Assembly (NCBI RefSeq): GCF_029675105.1
Contig: NZ_JAQQFV010000001.1
Span: 761,606-825,605 of the forward strand
Length of the DNA: 64,000 nucleotides
DNA from: Nocardia anocheti
Lineage (GTDB): Bacteria; Actinomycetota; Actinomycetes; Mycobacteriales; Mycobacteriaceae
Direction: 5' to 3'
The notes beneath the pieces were generated by a model that was not told the DNA's origin, ran no database searches, and saw only the letters and a program-made list of their open reading frames with translations. This document shows positions 16,493 through 25,716 of this stretch, piece after piece (the stretch's first letter is position 1; every line of letters starts with the position of its first letter). The position numbers were made by a program, and so were the translations under genes.

Positions 16493-17239
16493 CTATTCGG
16501 CGAAGGGTGCCAGCGCCACGAACTGCCGGAACCCGGTGCTGTTGAGGCAGCGCACCCGCCCGGCCGGGACCGCGTCGGCCTCGGCGGCGAAGCGGGTGGC
16601 CAGGACGCGTTTGAGCTGGTGACGCGGCTGCCGGGTGAGCAACTCCTCGACGAATCGCGGGTCCAGATCGGCGAGTCTGCTCCCGAGGACGTCCACCGAG
16701 GCACCCGCGGAGACGAACCCGCCCGGATCACCGAGCCGGGCCGCGGCGTCGGGGTTGAGGTGGGCGGCGATGGCCGCGCCGATCGACTCGGCCCGATCCT
16801 CCGGCGCGCCGTGACGCCGCGCGAAGACCGCGGCCGACTCGCCGCCGACGACCGCGAAGCAGCGCCCCGGCGTGGGCGTTTCGAGTTTCAGGTCGTGCAG
16901 CAGGCTGGCCACATAACCGATCTCGTCGTCGTGATCGACACCGTCCAGCTCGGCCAGCGCCCGCGCGAAGAAATAGGTGCGATAGGAGTGCGCCAGCAGC
17001 GCGTCCGAAAGGTGCTCGCGTGCTTCCAATTCGGCGGCCCGCGCCAGCGCGGTATCGGGGACGCGCAGCTCGGCCAGCTCGAGCCTGCCCGCGCCGCGGC
17101 GGCCCAGCGCCAGCCGGATCCGGCCCGCGACCAGGCCGGGTGCGGCGCGCAGCACACCGGCGACGACATCGCGGCGCTGCGCACCGGTCAGCGTGCCGCC
17201 GGTGGTGGTGGCCCAGTTCCAGTCGAGCGTGTTCGGCAT
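16493..17239 (-). CDS. HD-domain metal-dependent phosphohydrolase
   Basis: 248 residues, ATG 17239 with GGAGATCT upstream. The HD-domain ligands are visible: HSYRTYFFARAL (first His), LLHDLKLE (His-Asp pair) and AIAAHLNPD further on. Such proteins hydrolyse phosphomonoesters or nucleotides; substrate is not deducible. The gene is divergent from the GlxA-type regulator, 113 bp apart, so it is a candidate target of that regulator, and it ends against the shared terminator with pckA. Confidence 0.85.
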   Translation of the reverse strand: MPNTLDWNWATTTGGTLTGAQRRDVVAGVLRAAPGLVAGRIRLALGRRGAGRLELAELRVPDTALARAAELEAREHLSDALLAHSYRTYFFARALAELDGVDHDDEIGYVASLLHDLKLETPTPGRCFAVVGGESAAVFARRHGAPEDRAESIGAAIAAHLNPDAAARLGDPGGFVSAGASVDVLGSRLADLDPRFVEELLTRQPRHQLKRVLATRFAAEADAVPAGRVRCLNSTGFRQFVALAPFAE

Positions 17240-17352
17240 GGAGATCTCCTCGGATGTCGTCGGCGATGCCTGTTCCGAGTCTCACCGAGTCCGCGCGCGC
17301 GGTGAAGTGGCATGGATGCCAGCCTTGCGTGGATTCGTGCCAAACTGGGCGC

Positions 17353-18303
17353 ATGATCGATGTCGCGGTACTCGCGCTCGACGGCGTGATGACCTACGAC
17401 CTGGCCTGCGCGGTCCAGGTCTTCCGGCACGGCCCCGGCAAGACCGGCGAGCCCGCGGGTTTCGACATGCGCACCTGCGGCGTCCGCCCCGGCCCGGTCT
17501 GGACGCCCAACGGCTTCGACCTGCACGTCGAACACGGCCTCGAGCTGCTGGAACAGGCCGATCTGATCGTCGTCCCCGGGATCGGCCTGCCCACGCTGCC
17601 GACGCCGGAACCCGTCCTCGACGCCCTGCGCGCGGCCGCCGCCCGCGAGGCCACCATCGCCAGCATCTGCGTCGGCGCCTTCGTCCTGGCCCAGGCCGGG
17701 CTCCTCGACGACCGCCCCGCCACCACCCACTGGGCCTACTGCGACGAGTTCGCCCAGCTCTTCCCCGCCGTGAAGCTCGACCCCGCCGCCCTCTACATCG
17801 ACGACGGCGACATCCTCACCTCGGCGGGCCTGTCCGCCGGACTCGACCTGTGCCTGCACATCGCCCGCCGCGAACTGGGCGCCAGCGCCGCCGCCGAACT
17901 GGCCCGCTGGAATGTCGTCCCGCCGCATCGCGAGGGCGGACAGGCCCAGTACATCCCGCAGGTGATGGGCGGCACCGACCCGCGCGGTGGTCTCGCGGCG
18001 ACGCTGGCCTGGGCGGTGGCGAATCCGGCCGCCGCGCAGGACGTCTGCGCGCTGGCCGCGCACGCGCTGATGAGCGAACGCACCTTCATCCGACGCTTCA
18101 AAGCCGAGGTGGGCACGACCCCGCGCGCCTGGCTCGACGCGCAACGCGTGGGCGCCGCGCGAGAGTTGCTGGAAACCACCGCACTTCCGGTGGAGACGGT
18201 GGCGCAGCGCGCCGGATTCGGCAGCGTCACCGCGCTGCGCGACAACCTGCGTGCCGCAACGGGGCTCACGCCCTCGGCGTATCGTCGCGCCCGCCGTCGA
18301 TGA
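17353..18303 (+). CDS. GlxA-type transcriptional regulator (DJ-1/PfpI domain + AraC HTH)
   Basis: 316 residues, ATG 17353. Residues 1-~180 form a DJ-1/PfpI amidotransferase-like domain (DVAVLALDGVMTYDLACAVQVF, DLIVVPGIG, IASICVGAFVLAQAGLLDDRPATTHW); the nucleophile-elbow Cys is in SICVGAF. Residues ~215-316 are an AraC/XylS HTH pair (MSERTFIRRFKAEVGTTPRAWL, VAQRAGFGSVTALRDNL). GlxA-type proteins are usually activators or repressors of an adjacent gene, here most simply the divergent HD-domain gene. The ligand is unknown. Confidence 0.92.
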   Translation: MIDVAVLALDGVMTYDLACAVQVFRHGPGKTGEPAGFDMRTCGVRPGPVWTPNGFDLHVEHGLELLEQADLIVVPGIGLPTLPTPEPVLDALRAAAAREATIASICVGAFVLAQAGLLDDRPATTHWAYCDEFAQLFPAVKLDPAALYIDDGDILTSAGLSAGLDLCLHIARRELGASAAAELARWNVVPPHREGGQAQYIPQVMGGTDPRGGLAATLAWAVANPAAAQDVCALAAHALMSERTFIRRFKAEVGTTPRAWLDAQRVGAARELLETTALPVETVAQRAGFGSVTALRDNLRAATGLTPSAYRRARRR

Positions 18304-18543
18304 GTCGCGGTCGGTTCACGGCGAGGTTTTCGGACCGCAAGTTTTCGGAATCGATGTCCGGCGAACGATTTCCCGGCTTGTCAGCGGGTACATCTACAGA
18401 TGTCAGAGAGTCGTCCACGGCGGAGGGTCATCGTCACTTATATTCCTCTCAGCTCCCGAGTACGTCGCATCATCTGAGCTGACTCGCTTTTCGATCCGCC
18501 GATGTGGACCACGATGAGATCGACGCTGAGAGGTGATTGACGC

Positions 18544-18723
18544 ATGACCGATCTGGTGACCGGATTCGAGGCCGACACCTACTCGAGCACGCCGTTGCAG
18601 CGGGTCGCGGGCCGCCTGCAGCGCGCCCTGCCGCCGGGCTGGCAGGTCGACGTGGTCGACCTACCAGCCAAGGGCGAAGTGGCCGCGCAACCGGTGCTGC
18701 GCGTCCAGATGCCGGAGGACTAG
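18544..18723 (+). CDS. Small conserved-looking hypothetical protein (59 residues)
   Basis: ATG 18544 to TAG 18723, with GAGGTG about ten bases upstream. It reads MTDLVTGFEADTYSSTPLQR, then RLQRALPPGWQVDVVDLP and a C-terminus QPVLRVQMPED. Codon use is strongly GC3-biased as in neighbours, supporting translation. No signal peptide or membrane segment. Function unknown; it is convergent with the aldehyde dehydrogenase gene, 56 bp apart. Confidence 0.65.
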   Translation: MTDLVTGFEADTYSSTPLQRVAGRLQRALPPGWQVDVVDLPAKGEVAAQPVLRVQMPED

Positions 18724-18779
18724 CTGGCTGTCCAGCGGAGTGATGCGCACTGCTGTCGACCGTGCGCATTCCTGGGTGG

Positions 18780-20225
18780 CTAGTCTGTCCAGCCCATCGG
18801 CATCAGGACCGACTTCTGCTCGCAGAACGCGTCGAGCCCCTCCGGGCCGTTCTCGCGCCCGATGCCGGAGTTCTTGTACCCACCGAACGGTGACGTCGGG
18901 TCGAAGGCGTACCAGTTGATCGCGTAGGTGCCCGTGCGCACCCGCGCCGCGATCTCGACGCCGTGCTCGATATCGGTCGTCCACACCGACCCGGCCAGGC
19001 CGTAGTCGGAGTCGTTGGCGATGGCGACGGCCTCGTCCTCGGTGTCGTAGGGGATCACCGACAGCACCGGTCCGAAGATCTCCTCCTGGGCGATGGTGCT
19101 GGCGTTGTCGACGTCGGCGAAGATCGTCGGCTCGACGAACCAGCCCTTTTCCAGCGCCTCGGGCCGCCCGCCGCCGAGCACCAGCCGCGCGCCCTCGGCC
19201 TTGCCCTTGGCGATGTAGCTCTCCACCCGGTCGCGCTGCTTCTCGCTGATCAGCGGGCCGAGCTGGGTCGCCGGGTCGCCCGGGTCGCCGGTCTGCATGG
19301 TCTTCACGTGGGCCACCAGCGCGTCCACGATCTCGTCGTAGCGGCTGCGCGGAGCCAGGATGCGCGTCTGCGCGACACAGCCCTGCCCGCTGTTCATCAG
19401 CCCGGAGAAGGCGAGCACGGGAATGCTGGCGGCCAGGTCGACATCCGGCAGCACGATCGCGGCCGACTTACCGCCCAGCTCGAGCGAGACGGTCTTGAGC
19501 TGCTCGCCCGCGATCGCGGCCAGCTTGCGGCCCACCGCGGTGCTGCCGGTGAAGGTCACCTTGTCCACGCCGGGATGGCTCGCCAGGTATTCGCTGGCCT
19601 CGGCGTCGGCGGGCAGGACGGAGAGCACGCCGTCGGGCAGCCCGGCCTCGGTGAAGATGTCGGCGAGCAGGTTGGCGGTGAGCGGGGTCAGCGGCGAGGG
19701 CTTGAGCACCACCGTGCACCCGGCCAGCAGCGCGGGGCCGAGCTTGTTGGCGGCGAGGAACAGCGGCACGTTCCACGCGGTGATCGCCGCGACGACGCCG
19801 CGCGGTTCCCGTGAGACGCGCGAGGTTCCGAACAAACCGACCCGGGTCTCGTTCCATGCGAACGTTTTCGCCAGCGCCGCCCACGCGTCCAGCGCCGCGA
19901 CGGCCGGAATCTGATTGAGTGTCAAGGCCGCTGACGCCGGTGCGCCCATCTCCGCGGTGAGCGCCGCGAGCAATTCGGGCGAACGCTGCTCGATGAGTCG
20001 GGCGGCCCTACTGAGTACCTCGGCTCGTTCCAGTGGGCTTGTCGATGGCCACGGTCCGCTGTCGAACGCGTCGCGCGCCGCGGCGACCGCCGCGTCCACG
20101 TCGGCATTCGTTACCGCGGGCACGCTGCCGACGGTCTCCTCCGTTGCGGGTGAGACCACGGAAATGCGGTCACTACCGGCCGGGGTGGTCCACTTCCCGC
20201 CGATGAACAGACTGTCGTAGTGCAT
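18780..20225 (-). CDS. Aldehyde dehydrogenase (NAD-dependent), Rv0223c homologue
   Basis: 481 residues, ATG 20225. Family hallmarks: FTGSTAVGRKLA (nucleotide-binding loop), LELGGKSA (general base Glu) and NSGQGCVAQTR (catalytic Cys), then EEIFGPVLSV and PFGGYKNSGIGRE. It oxidises an aldehyde to the acid; substrate range cannot be assigned from sequence. Order matches Rv0223c upstream of Rv0224c-Rv0225. The gene is probably monocistronic, with ~210 bp to the divergent small ORF at 20437. Confidence 0.95.
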   Translation of the reverse strand: MHYDSLFIGGKWTTPAGSDRISVVSPATEETVGSVPAVTNADVDAAVAAARDAFDSGPWPSTSPLERAEVLSRAARLIEQRSPELLAALTAEMGAPASAALTLNQIPAVAALDAWAALAKTFAWNETRVGLFGTSRVSREPRGVVAAITAWNVPLFLAANKLGPALLAGCTVVLKPSPLTPLTANLLADIFTEAGLPDGVLSVLPADAEASEYLASHPGVDKVTFTGSTAVGRKLAAIAGEQLKTVSLELGGKSAAIVLPDVDLAASIPVLAFSGLMNSGQGCVAQTRILAPRSRYDEIVDALVAHVKTMQTGDPGDPATQLGPLISEKQRDRVESYIAKGKAEGARLVLGGGRPEALEKGWFVEPTIFADVDNASTIAQEEIFGPVLSVIPYDTEDEAVAIANDSDYGLAGSVWTTDIEHGVEIAARVRTGTYAINWYAFDPTSPFGGYKNSGIGRENGPEGLDAFCEQKSVLMPMGWTD

Positions 20226-20436
20226 AAGAACACGTTACAGTTCTGCGGCCGGATTGTCTGCAACATGTTCTAATTCGCTGTCCCGCAACGACTGTGAACA
20301 GGCCGAATTCCAACCTGTCGGTTCGCTTTTCGGGTAAACGCACTATTGCGTTCTGTTGTTGAAAAGGGGATGCTTTAGCTACTGATCAGCTCGCTCGATT
20401 CATCGGACCTTAACAGCGAATTGGGGAGACCGACTC

Positions 20437-20733
20437 ATGGCTGTGCAAGTGATCGGCCGATCGTTGATGACCAGCGACCAGACCGACCATCAAGCGAAGA
20501 GTGTGGGCAGCGGGGGATGGGTTGTGTCATTCCTGCCCGGCCGCACACTCACCATCGAGCAGGCAACTGCCGCCATCCAGGCCGCTGAGGCGGTCGCGCA
20601 GGTGGGAATGCTCGCCGATCAAGTCGGCTTGACGACACTGGAGACGGTGGGTCTGGCCATTCAGGAATCGCCGTGGGCGAGCGCGCTGCCCGCGCCGGTG
20701 CGTCGCACCAGGCGGCTGAGCTGGCTGGCGTGA
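20437..20733 (+). CDS. Small hypothetical protein
   Basis: 98 residues, ATG 20437 with GGGGAG nine bases upstream. Contains WVVSFLPGRTLTIEQATAAIQAAE followed by a helix (AVAQVGMLADQVGL) and a basic C-terminus. No signal peptide. It ends 3 bp before the stop of the convergent methyltransferase gene. No family recognised; the good ribosome-binding site and codon bias indicate a real gene. Confidence 0.75.
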   Translation: MAVQVIGRSLMTSDQTDHQAKSVGSGGWVVSFLPGRTLTIEQATAAIQAAEAVAQVGMLADQVGLTTLETVGLAIQESPWASALPAPVRRTRRLSWLA

Positions 20734-20736
20734 ACG

Positions 20737-21534
20737 CTACTTGGTAGCCACCACAACCAGATTGCTGACGAGTAGCTCGCGCAGCACCGGAACCCGAACC
20801 AGCCACCACGCCCAGCGCGGGTGATACCGGGGAAACACCGTTCGTACGTCGGCTGAAGTCGTTGCCGCCCAGCGCAGCCCGTCGGCCGCCGACACCGCGA
20901 ACAGCGACCGCCCGAACCTGTTCTTCGGTTCGTGTCCGTGCTTGCGTCGATACCGACGCGCCGCGTACTCGCCGCCGAGGTAGTGCCAGAGCCCGGTCTC
21001 GTGACCGCCGAAGGGCCCGTGCCACACCGTGTACGAGAACACGATGAGGCCGCCCGGCTTGGTCACCCGCACCATCTCCTCTGCCATCACCCACGGATAC
21101 GGCACGTGCTCGGCGACATTGGAGGAGAAGCACACGTCGAAGGCGTTGTCGCGGAACGGCAGTGCCATGCCGGAGCCGCGCACCGACCCGGCCACCCGCA
21201 GACCGGCGGCGTGCATCTCCGACGGGTCGGGCTCCACCGAGACGTAGCGGGCGCCCCTGGCGGTGAACTCGTCGGCGAAGTAGCCGGGGCCGCCGCCCAC
21301 GTCGAGCACGACGGTGCCGGTGAGATCGCGGTCGGTGATGTCGGCGTAGAAGTCGCTGATCAGCTCCGCGCTGTCGGTGGCGATGCCGCCGTAGAACCGG
21401 CCGGGGTCGGACTGCTCGAACCGGAAGCTGGTGAGTAGGCGCAGCGAGCGGCGCAGGGTCGCGCGATCGGCGAAACGTGATGTTCGGCGTCGCTGGACGG
21501 GCTGCGCGGTTCTCTCCAGGGATGCGGTCGGCAC
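20737..21534 (-). CDS. Class I SAM-dependent methyltransferase, Rv0224c homologue
   Basis: 265 residues, ATG 21534. The SAM-binding loop VVLDVGGGPGYFADEFT, the acidic loop VEPDP and the LPFRDNAFDVCFSSNVAEHV motif define a UbiE/type 11 methyltransferase. No membrane segment. Its position divergent from the glycosyltransferase and next to aldehyde dehydrogenase matches Rv0224c. The acceptor is unknown; linkage to the Rv0225-0228 envelope genes suggests a glycolipid or polyprenyl-linked substrate, by inference only. Confidence 0.9.
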   Translation of the reverse strand: MPTASLERTAQPVQRRRTSRFADRATLRRSLRLLTSFRFEQSDPGRFYGGIATDSAELISDFYADITDRDLTGTVVLDVGGGPGYFADEFTARGARYVSVEPDPSEMHAAGLRVAGSVRGSGMALPFRDNAFDVCFSSNVAEHVPYPWVMAEEMVRVTKPGGLIVFSYTVWHGPFGGHETGLWHYLGGEYAARRYRRKHGHEPKNRFGRSLFAVSAADGLRWAATTSADVRTVFPRYHPRWAWWLVRVPVLRELLVSNLVVVATK

Positions 21535-21680
21535 GGCAGGAGTTTAGGGGCTCGCCGTCAGCGCGCCGAAGCCGGACACTCTGCGGCGATAGTGGCCGCA
21601 CATGTCTGTCGTGTAGAACACACTCCGCTAGGGTAGGGGCCGACGTCTGTCCGAAACCGACCCGAAGGCGAGACCCGACC

Positions 21681-22850
21681 GTGCGTGAAGTCCTCCTGCT
21701 GTGCTGGCGTGACACGGGGCACCCGCAGGGCGGGGGCAGCGAGCGGTACCTGGAGCAGGTGGGCGCCCAGCTGGCGGCCCGCGGCGTCAAGGTCACCCTG
21801 CGGACGGCCGGTTATCCGGGAGCCCCCCGCCGCGAGCACGTCGACGGCATCGACATCAGCCGGGCTGGCGGGCGCTTCACCGTCTACCCGCGCGCGCTGG
21901 CCGCCATCCTGGCCGGTCGGCTCGGTATCGGCCCGCTGCGCGGCGTGCGGCCCGACGTGGTCATCGACACCCAGAACGGCATCCCCTTCTTCGCGGGCGC
22001 CACCGGCGTCCCCTCGGTGGTGCTGGTGCACCACGGGCACCGGGAGCAGTGGCCGGTGGCGGGCAAGCTGGTCGGCCGGATCGGCTGGTGGATCGAGTCC
22101 AAGCTGTCCCCGCGCGTGCACCGCGACAACCAGTACCTCACCGTCTCGCTGCCCTCGGCCGAGGAACTGGCCGTGCTCGGGGTCGACCGCGAGCGCATCG
22201 CCGTGGTCCGCAACGGCGCCGAGCCGGTCCCCGCCGAGGTCACCCCCGGCGACGCCGTCACCCGCGCCGAGCACCCCCGCGTCGCCGTCCTGTCGCGCCT
22301 GGTTCCGCACAAGCAGATCGAGGACGCCCTCACCGCCGTCGCGCACCTGCGCGAGCAGTTCCCCGACGTGCACCTCGACGTCATCGGTGACGGCTGGTGG
22401 GCCCCCAACCTGCGCGAATGCGCCGCCACCCTCGGCATCGCCGACGCCGTCACCTTCCACGGCCACGTCGACGAACGCCGCAAGCACGAGATCCTGTCGA
22501 CCGCGTGGGTGCACGTGATGCCCTCCCGCAAGGAAGGCTGGGGCCTGGCCGTCATCGAGGCCGCCCAGCACGGCGTCCCCACCATCGGCTACCGCAGCTC
22601 CCGCGGCCTCACCGACTCCATCGTCGACGGCGTCACCGGCCTACTCGTCGACGACGCCCCCGCCCTGGCCCTCGCCGCCGCCGACCTGCTCGCCGACCCG
22701 GAAACCCGCCAGGTCATGGGCGAAAAGGCCCGAGCCCGAGCCCACGAGTTCTCCTGGGAACAAACCGGCTCCGGCGTCTACGAAGTCCTCTCCGCCGCCG
22801 CCACCGGCACCTTCACCACCGGCCTTGTAGCCCCCTCGTCCCAACACTGA
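21681..22850 (+). CDS. GT4-family glycosyltransferase, Rv0225 homologue
   Basis: 389 residues from GTG 21681 (VREVLLLCWRDTGHPQGGGSERYLEQVG); GAAGGCGAG lies about eight bases upstream and the N-terminal Rossmann strand starts here. GT-B/GT4 features: G-G-G-S-E-R nucleotide-sugar loop near residue 15, SRLVPHKQIEDAL, DVIGDGWW, and the EX7E motif EGWGLAVIE. It transfers an activated sugar in the cytosol; by synteny it may act in envelope polysaccharide or glycolipid synthesis with Rv0226c-Rv0228-like proteins. Confidence 0.9.
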   Translation: MREVLLLCWRDTGHPQGGGSERYLEQVGAQLAARGVKVTLRTAGYPGAPRREHVDGIDISRAGGRFTVYPRALAAILAGRLGIGPLRGVRPDVVIDTQNGIPFFAGATGVPSVVLVHHGHREQWPVAGKLVGRIGWWIESKLSPRVHRDNQYLTVSLPSAEELAVLGVDRERIAVVRNGAEPVPAEVTPGDAVTRAEHPRVAVLSRLVPHKQIEDALTAVAHLREQFPDVHLDVIGDGWWAPNLRECAATLGIADAVTFHGHVDERRKHEILSTAWVHVMPSRKEGWGLAVIEAAQHGVPTIGYRSSRGLTDSIVDGVTGLLVDDAPALALAAADLLADPETRQVMGEKARARAHEFSWEQTGSGVYEVLSAAATGTFTTGLVAPSSQH

Positions 22851-22857
22851 CCCCCGG

Positions 22858-22986
22858 TCAGTCGCTGAACAGATCGTCCACAGTCCGCGCCGTAATAGCC
22901 CGATCAAGCCAATCCCGGTGCCCGCATCGTGCCGGAAGATACGGTGCGTTGCCTCGTGCGGTGAGCTGACCATAGCTGGAGAACAT
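22858..22986 (-). CDS. Possible tiny ORF (42 residues)
   Basis: ATG 22986 to TGA 22858 reads MFSSYGQLTARGNAPYLPAR and ends RAITARTVDDLFSD, between the glycosyltransferase and the membrane protein. The C-terminal part looks like a real protein end (C-G-H-R-D-W-L-D-R), so this could be a small protein or a gene remnant. I see no good ribosome-binding site. Low confidence. Confidence 0.25.
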   Translation of the reverse strand: MFSSYGQLTARGNAPYLPARCGHRDWLDRAITARTVDDLFSD

Positions 22987-23064
22987 AAGTCATCTGTCGC
23001 ACTGGTGTTCTAATCGGTCGGCGTGTTCGATGACATGCGGTGGCGCACCGGGGGACACGCCGAT

Positions 23065-24807
23065 TCAGTCGCGGCGGAGGGCGGTCGTCAGGAGAGCCGT
23101 GACGAGGAGGGTGGCCCAGAGGAGGTGGGCTGCGGTGGAGAGGTGGCGTTGGGTGGGGGTGGCGATGTCTCGGGGGGTGGGGTCGGGGATTCGGTAGAGG
23201 GAGAGGTTGTCGTCGGTGTGGACGAGTTGGGTTGCGGCCAGGGTTTTTTCGGAGTCGCCGAGGGGGCCGGGGGTGGTGTGTTCCACGAGGACCCAGCCGA
23301 CGCCGAGGTCGGCGAGGGTCGTGGGTGGGGCGCCGGTGAGGAGGGCTTCCTCGACGGTGCGGGCGCGGTTGCCCTCGCCGGTGACGGCGTAGCCGCGGAC
23401 GCGGAGTTCGCCGGTCTGCATGACGTCGTTGGGAAGGATGCGGGGAGCAGGGTCGAGGACGGGAGCTGTTCCGCTGTAAGGGAATCGGCGGAACATACCG
23501 CCGGGGAGAACGGCCACGTCGCCGGGCGCGTCGATCTTCTCCGCGACCTGCTCCCAGCTGCCGGGGTAGTGCACGGCCCGCATCTCGTTGCCGACGCCCC
23601 AGGCGAGATCGGCCAGCGGGAGAACGAGTAGTGCGATGAAAAGCGCTGCGACCATGGATGTTCCGGCGGTCGACTGCGAATCGCTCCGTGCCGTGCGGTT
23701 TTCGTCGTGGCCTCGCGAGCGCGGACCGAACCACTCGGCGACCCGATGACAAGCCGCCGCCGCACACAGCGCGTACGCGGGCATCGCCAGCGCCACGTAC
23801 TTCTGCGTATCCCGCAGTAACCCGGCCCCGGGCACGTGCACCACCAGCCACTCACCCACCGCGAGTCCCCACGGTGTCGCGCCGAGCGCGGGCAGCACGA
23901 TCGCCGCCGCCGCGATCACCAGCAGCGTCCGCCCGTCGCGTCCGCGCGTCCACACCGCGCGCACCCCGAGCACCACGACGGCGAGCAGCAGGACGGTCGC
24001 GACCAGCGCCAAGGGTGTGGTCCGGCTGGCGGGCACCGCCTCGCCGTTCCAGATTCCGCCCAGTCCGGCCAGGCTGCCCAGCGTGCCCAGCCACGGTTCG
24101 GCCCGCGCCGCGAATGCCGCCACACCGGCGGGATCGGACGGCTCGGCCCCCGAGCCGAGGGCGGTCGCGGTCAGCCACGGCGCGCAGCTCACCAGCCACA
24201 GCACGATGGCCGGGACCAAGGCCCGACGACCCACCAGCGCGAGCCCGATGATCGCCGCCAGCAGCGACCCGGTGGGCGTCAGCCCCGCGGCGGCGAAGCT
24301 CGCTGCCAGCGCGGTCCAGGCGCCCAGCCGCTCCGGGGCGAGGGCCCGCCGCACCCGCACCGCGGCCAGCGCGGTCCACGGCAGTGCCGCGTACCCGGCC
24401 AGCAGACTCCAGTGTCCTTGCAGAAGACGTTCGGCGACAAAGGGATTCCACAGCGCGATGGTCGCGGCGACCAGCTGCGCGGGCACCCCCGCGTCGAGGA
24501 ACCGGCGCACCAGCACGGCGGCGCCGTACCCCGCCGCCCACAGCGCGACGATCAGCATCGCCTTCACCAGAATTCCGCCGTCGATCACCGGCGACAGCAC
24601 CGCGAGCAGCGCGTCCTGCGGGACCGCGCGCGGGGCAGCGGCGCCGAGTCCGAGCGCGGAGTCGGTGAGATACGAACGCGGAGTGCTCACCGCGTCGCGC
24701 AGCAGCAGATAACCCGAGCCTGCCAGCGGCCCGATGATGATCAGGGTGAGCAGCGCACAGTATCCGGCGACCCAGGCCCTCGCGCGCGAACTACTCACCA
24801 CCTGCAC
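23065..24807 (-). CDS. Polytopic membrane protein, Rv0226c homologue
   Basis: 580 residues, GTG 24807. About ten hydrophobic segments between residues 10 and 400 (WVAGYCALLTLIIIGPLAGSG first), then a soluble C-terminal region of ~170 residues (MRAVHYPGSWEQVAEKIDAP) and one last TM near the C-terminus. A GHWSLLAGYAALPW loop and the overall layout recall lipid-linked-sugar-dependent transferases of the GT-C type, but no catalytic motif is secure. Position matches Rv0226c between the GT4 gene and the DUF3068 gene. Inferred role in envelope glycan assembly. Confidence 0.75.
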   Translation of the reverse strand: MQVVSSSRARAWVAGYCALLTLIIIGPLAGSGYLLLRDAVSTPRSYLTDSALGLGAAAPRAVPQDALLAVLSPVIDGGILVKAMLIVALWAAGYGAAVLVRRFLDAGVPAQLVAATIALWNPFVAERLLQGHWSLLAGYAALPWTALAAVRVRRALAPERLGAWTALAASFAAAGLTPTGSLLAAIIGLALVGRRALVPAIVLWLVSCAPWLTATALGSGAEPSDPAGVAAFAARAEPWLGTLGSLAGLGGIWNGEAVPASRTTPLALVATVLLLAVVVLGVRAVWTRGRDGRTLLVIAAAAIVLPALGATPWGLAVGEWLVVHVPGAGLLRDTQKYVALAMPAYALCAAAACHRVAEWFGPRSRGHDENRTARSDSQSTAGTSMVAALFIALLVLPLADLAWGVGNEMRAVHYPGSWEQVAEKIDAPGDVAVLPGGMFRRFPYSGTAPVLDPAPRILPNDVMQTGELRVRGYAVTGEGNRARTVEEALLTGAPPTTLADLGVGWVLVEHTTPGPLGDSEKTLAATQLVHTDDNLSLYRIPDPTPRDIATPTQRHLSTAAHLLWATLLVTALLTTALRRD

Positions 24808-24849
24808 CTTACGTCCCGCCCGGCGGAGCGCGGCCCGGGGGCGATCCGG

Positions 24850-25506
24850 CTAGGACTCGACCTCGCGACTCCTGGCCACCGACATGCTCCAGGCCAGCCA
24901 GAGCAACCCGACCGCCAGCAGTACCGCGTGTGCGATGCGGACGGGCTGCGGTGTGAAGAACTGCGGAATGAGCAGGGTGAATCCGACGGCCTGGACCACC
25001 GCCGCGGCCCGCGGCAGTGTCCCGGCCCGCCACACCGCGACGGCCGCGAGCACGGCGCCGACGGCCAGCAGACCCAGTCCGAGGGCGAACAGCGTGGCGG
25101 CGGTGGGGTCGTAGCGGAAGTCCTCGCCGATACCGAGCAGTGCCGGGTTCTGCTCGGCGACGGCGCGGGTGCCGAGCGCGCGCAGACCGTAGACCTCGGC
25201 GCCGTAATAGAGCAGGGTGACCCCGGCGCCGATCCAGGCGATCACGGTGGCACGCAACGCGATCGGCTCGGCGCGGGTGGCGCGCACGGTGAGGTAGATC
25301 CCGAGCAGGCCGAGGGTGTAGAGGATGAAACCGATTCCGGCGGCGAGATGACCGACGAGCCAGCCGGTGGAGGCCCACGCTTCGGCGCCAGCGAGCGTGG
25401 TCTCGTCCGCGCGCGGCGGGAGGATTCCGTAGCCGAGGAACAGGACGGCGGCGATGGCGAAGGCGGTGGTGCTCCATCGGCTTCGTCCGGCGGAAATGGA
25501 CTGCAT
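24850..25506 (-). CDS. Integral membrane protein (DUF4386-like)
   Basis: 218 residues, ATG 25506 preceded by AGGGGAG. Six predicted membrane segments (TTAFAIAAVLFLGYGILP; GHLAAGIGFILYTLGLLGIYLTV; TVIAWIGAGVTLLYYGAEVYGL; ATLFALGLGLLAVGAVLAAVAVW; and two more). It resembles the DUF4386 group of small actinobacterial membrane proteins of unknown function. Two copies of a palindrome lie just upstream, so the gene is probably repressed by a TetR-type regulator encoded elsewhere. It interrupts the Rv0226c-Rv0227c synteny and is a likely insertion. Confidence 0.7.
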   Translation of the reverse strand: MQSISAGRSRWSTTAFAIAAVLFLGYGILPPRADETTLAGAEAWASTGWLVGHLAAGIGFILYTLGLLGIYLTVRATRAEPIALRATVIAWIGAGVTLLYYGAEVYGLRALGTRAVAEQNPALLGIGEDFRYDPTAATLFALGLGLLAVGAVLAAVAVWRAGTLPRAAAVVQAVGFTLLIPQFFTPQPVRIAHAVLLAVGLLWLAWSMSVARSREVES

Positions 25507-25524
25507 CGTGGTTCTCCCCTAAAT

Positions 25525-25539
25525 GAGAGCAGTGCTCTC
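25525..25539. promoter_or_regulatory. Operator palindrome 1 (GAGAGCA-G-TGCTCTC)
   Basis: Perfect seven-base arms around a central G, 18 bp upstream of the membrane protein start codon, overlapping its likely promoter. Typical of TetR-family operators. Confidence 0.7.
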
Positions 25540-25576
25540 TCGGGGGGAATCATGAATGCGGACCGCCGCGTCTGTC

Positions 25577-25591
25577 AAGAGCAGTGCTCTC
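25577..25591. promoter_or_regulatory. Operator palindrome 2 (AGAGCA-G-TGCTCT)
   Basis: Second copy of the same palindrome, six-base perfect arms, centre 52 bp from the first centre (about five helical turns), so two repressor dimers would sit on the same DNA face. Lies between the divergent membrane protein and flippase genes. Confidence 0.65.
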
Positions 25592-25716
25592 TATTTCGGA
25601 AGCGTTCACCGAACCTGACCCAGGTATCGGACGCGGACACGCCAGGGTGAGTCCGGTCGGACTCACATTTTCGGGGTAGTGGCAGCGCCGCGCCCACGCA
25701 GGTGCGACGATGAGGC

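Noticed and set aside
23836..25650. A 604-residue plus-strand open frame
   Set aside because: Antisense shadow of the Rv0226c-like and DUF4386-like membrane genes, His/Arg/Gln-rich.
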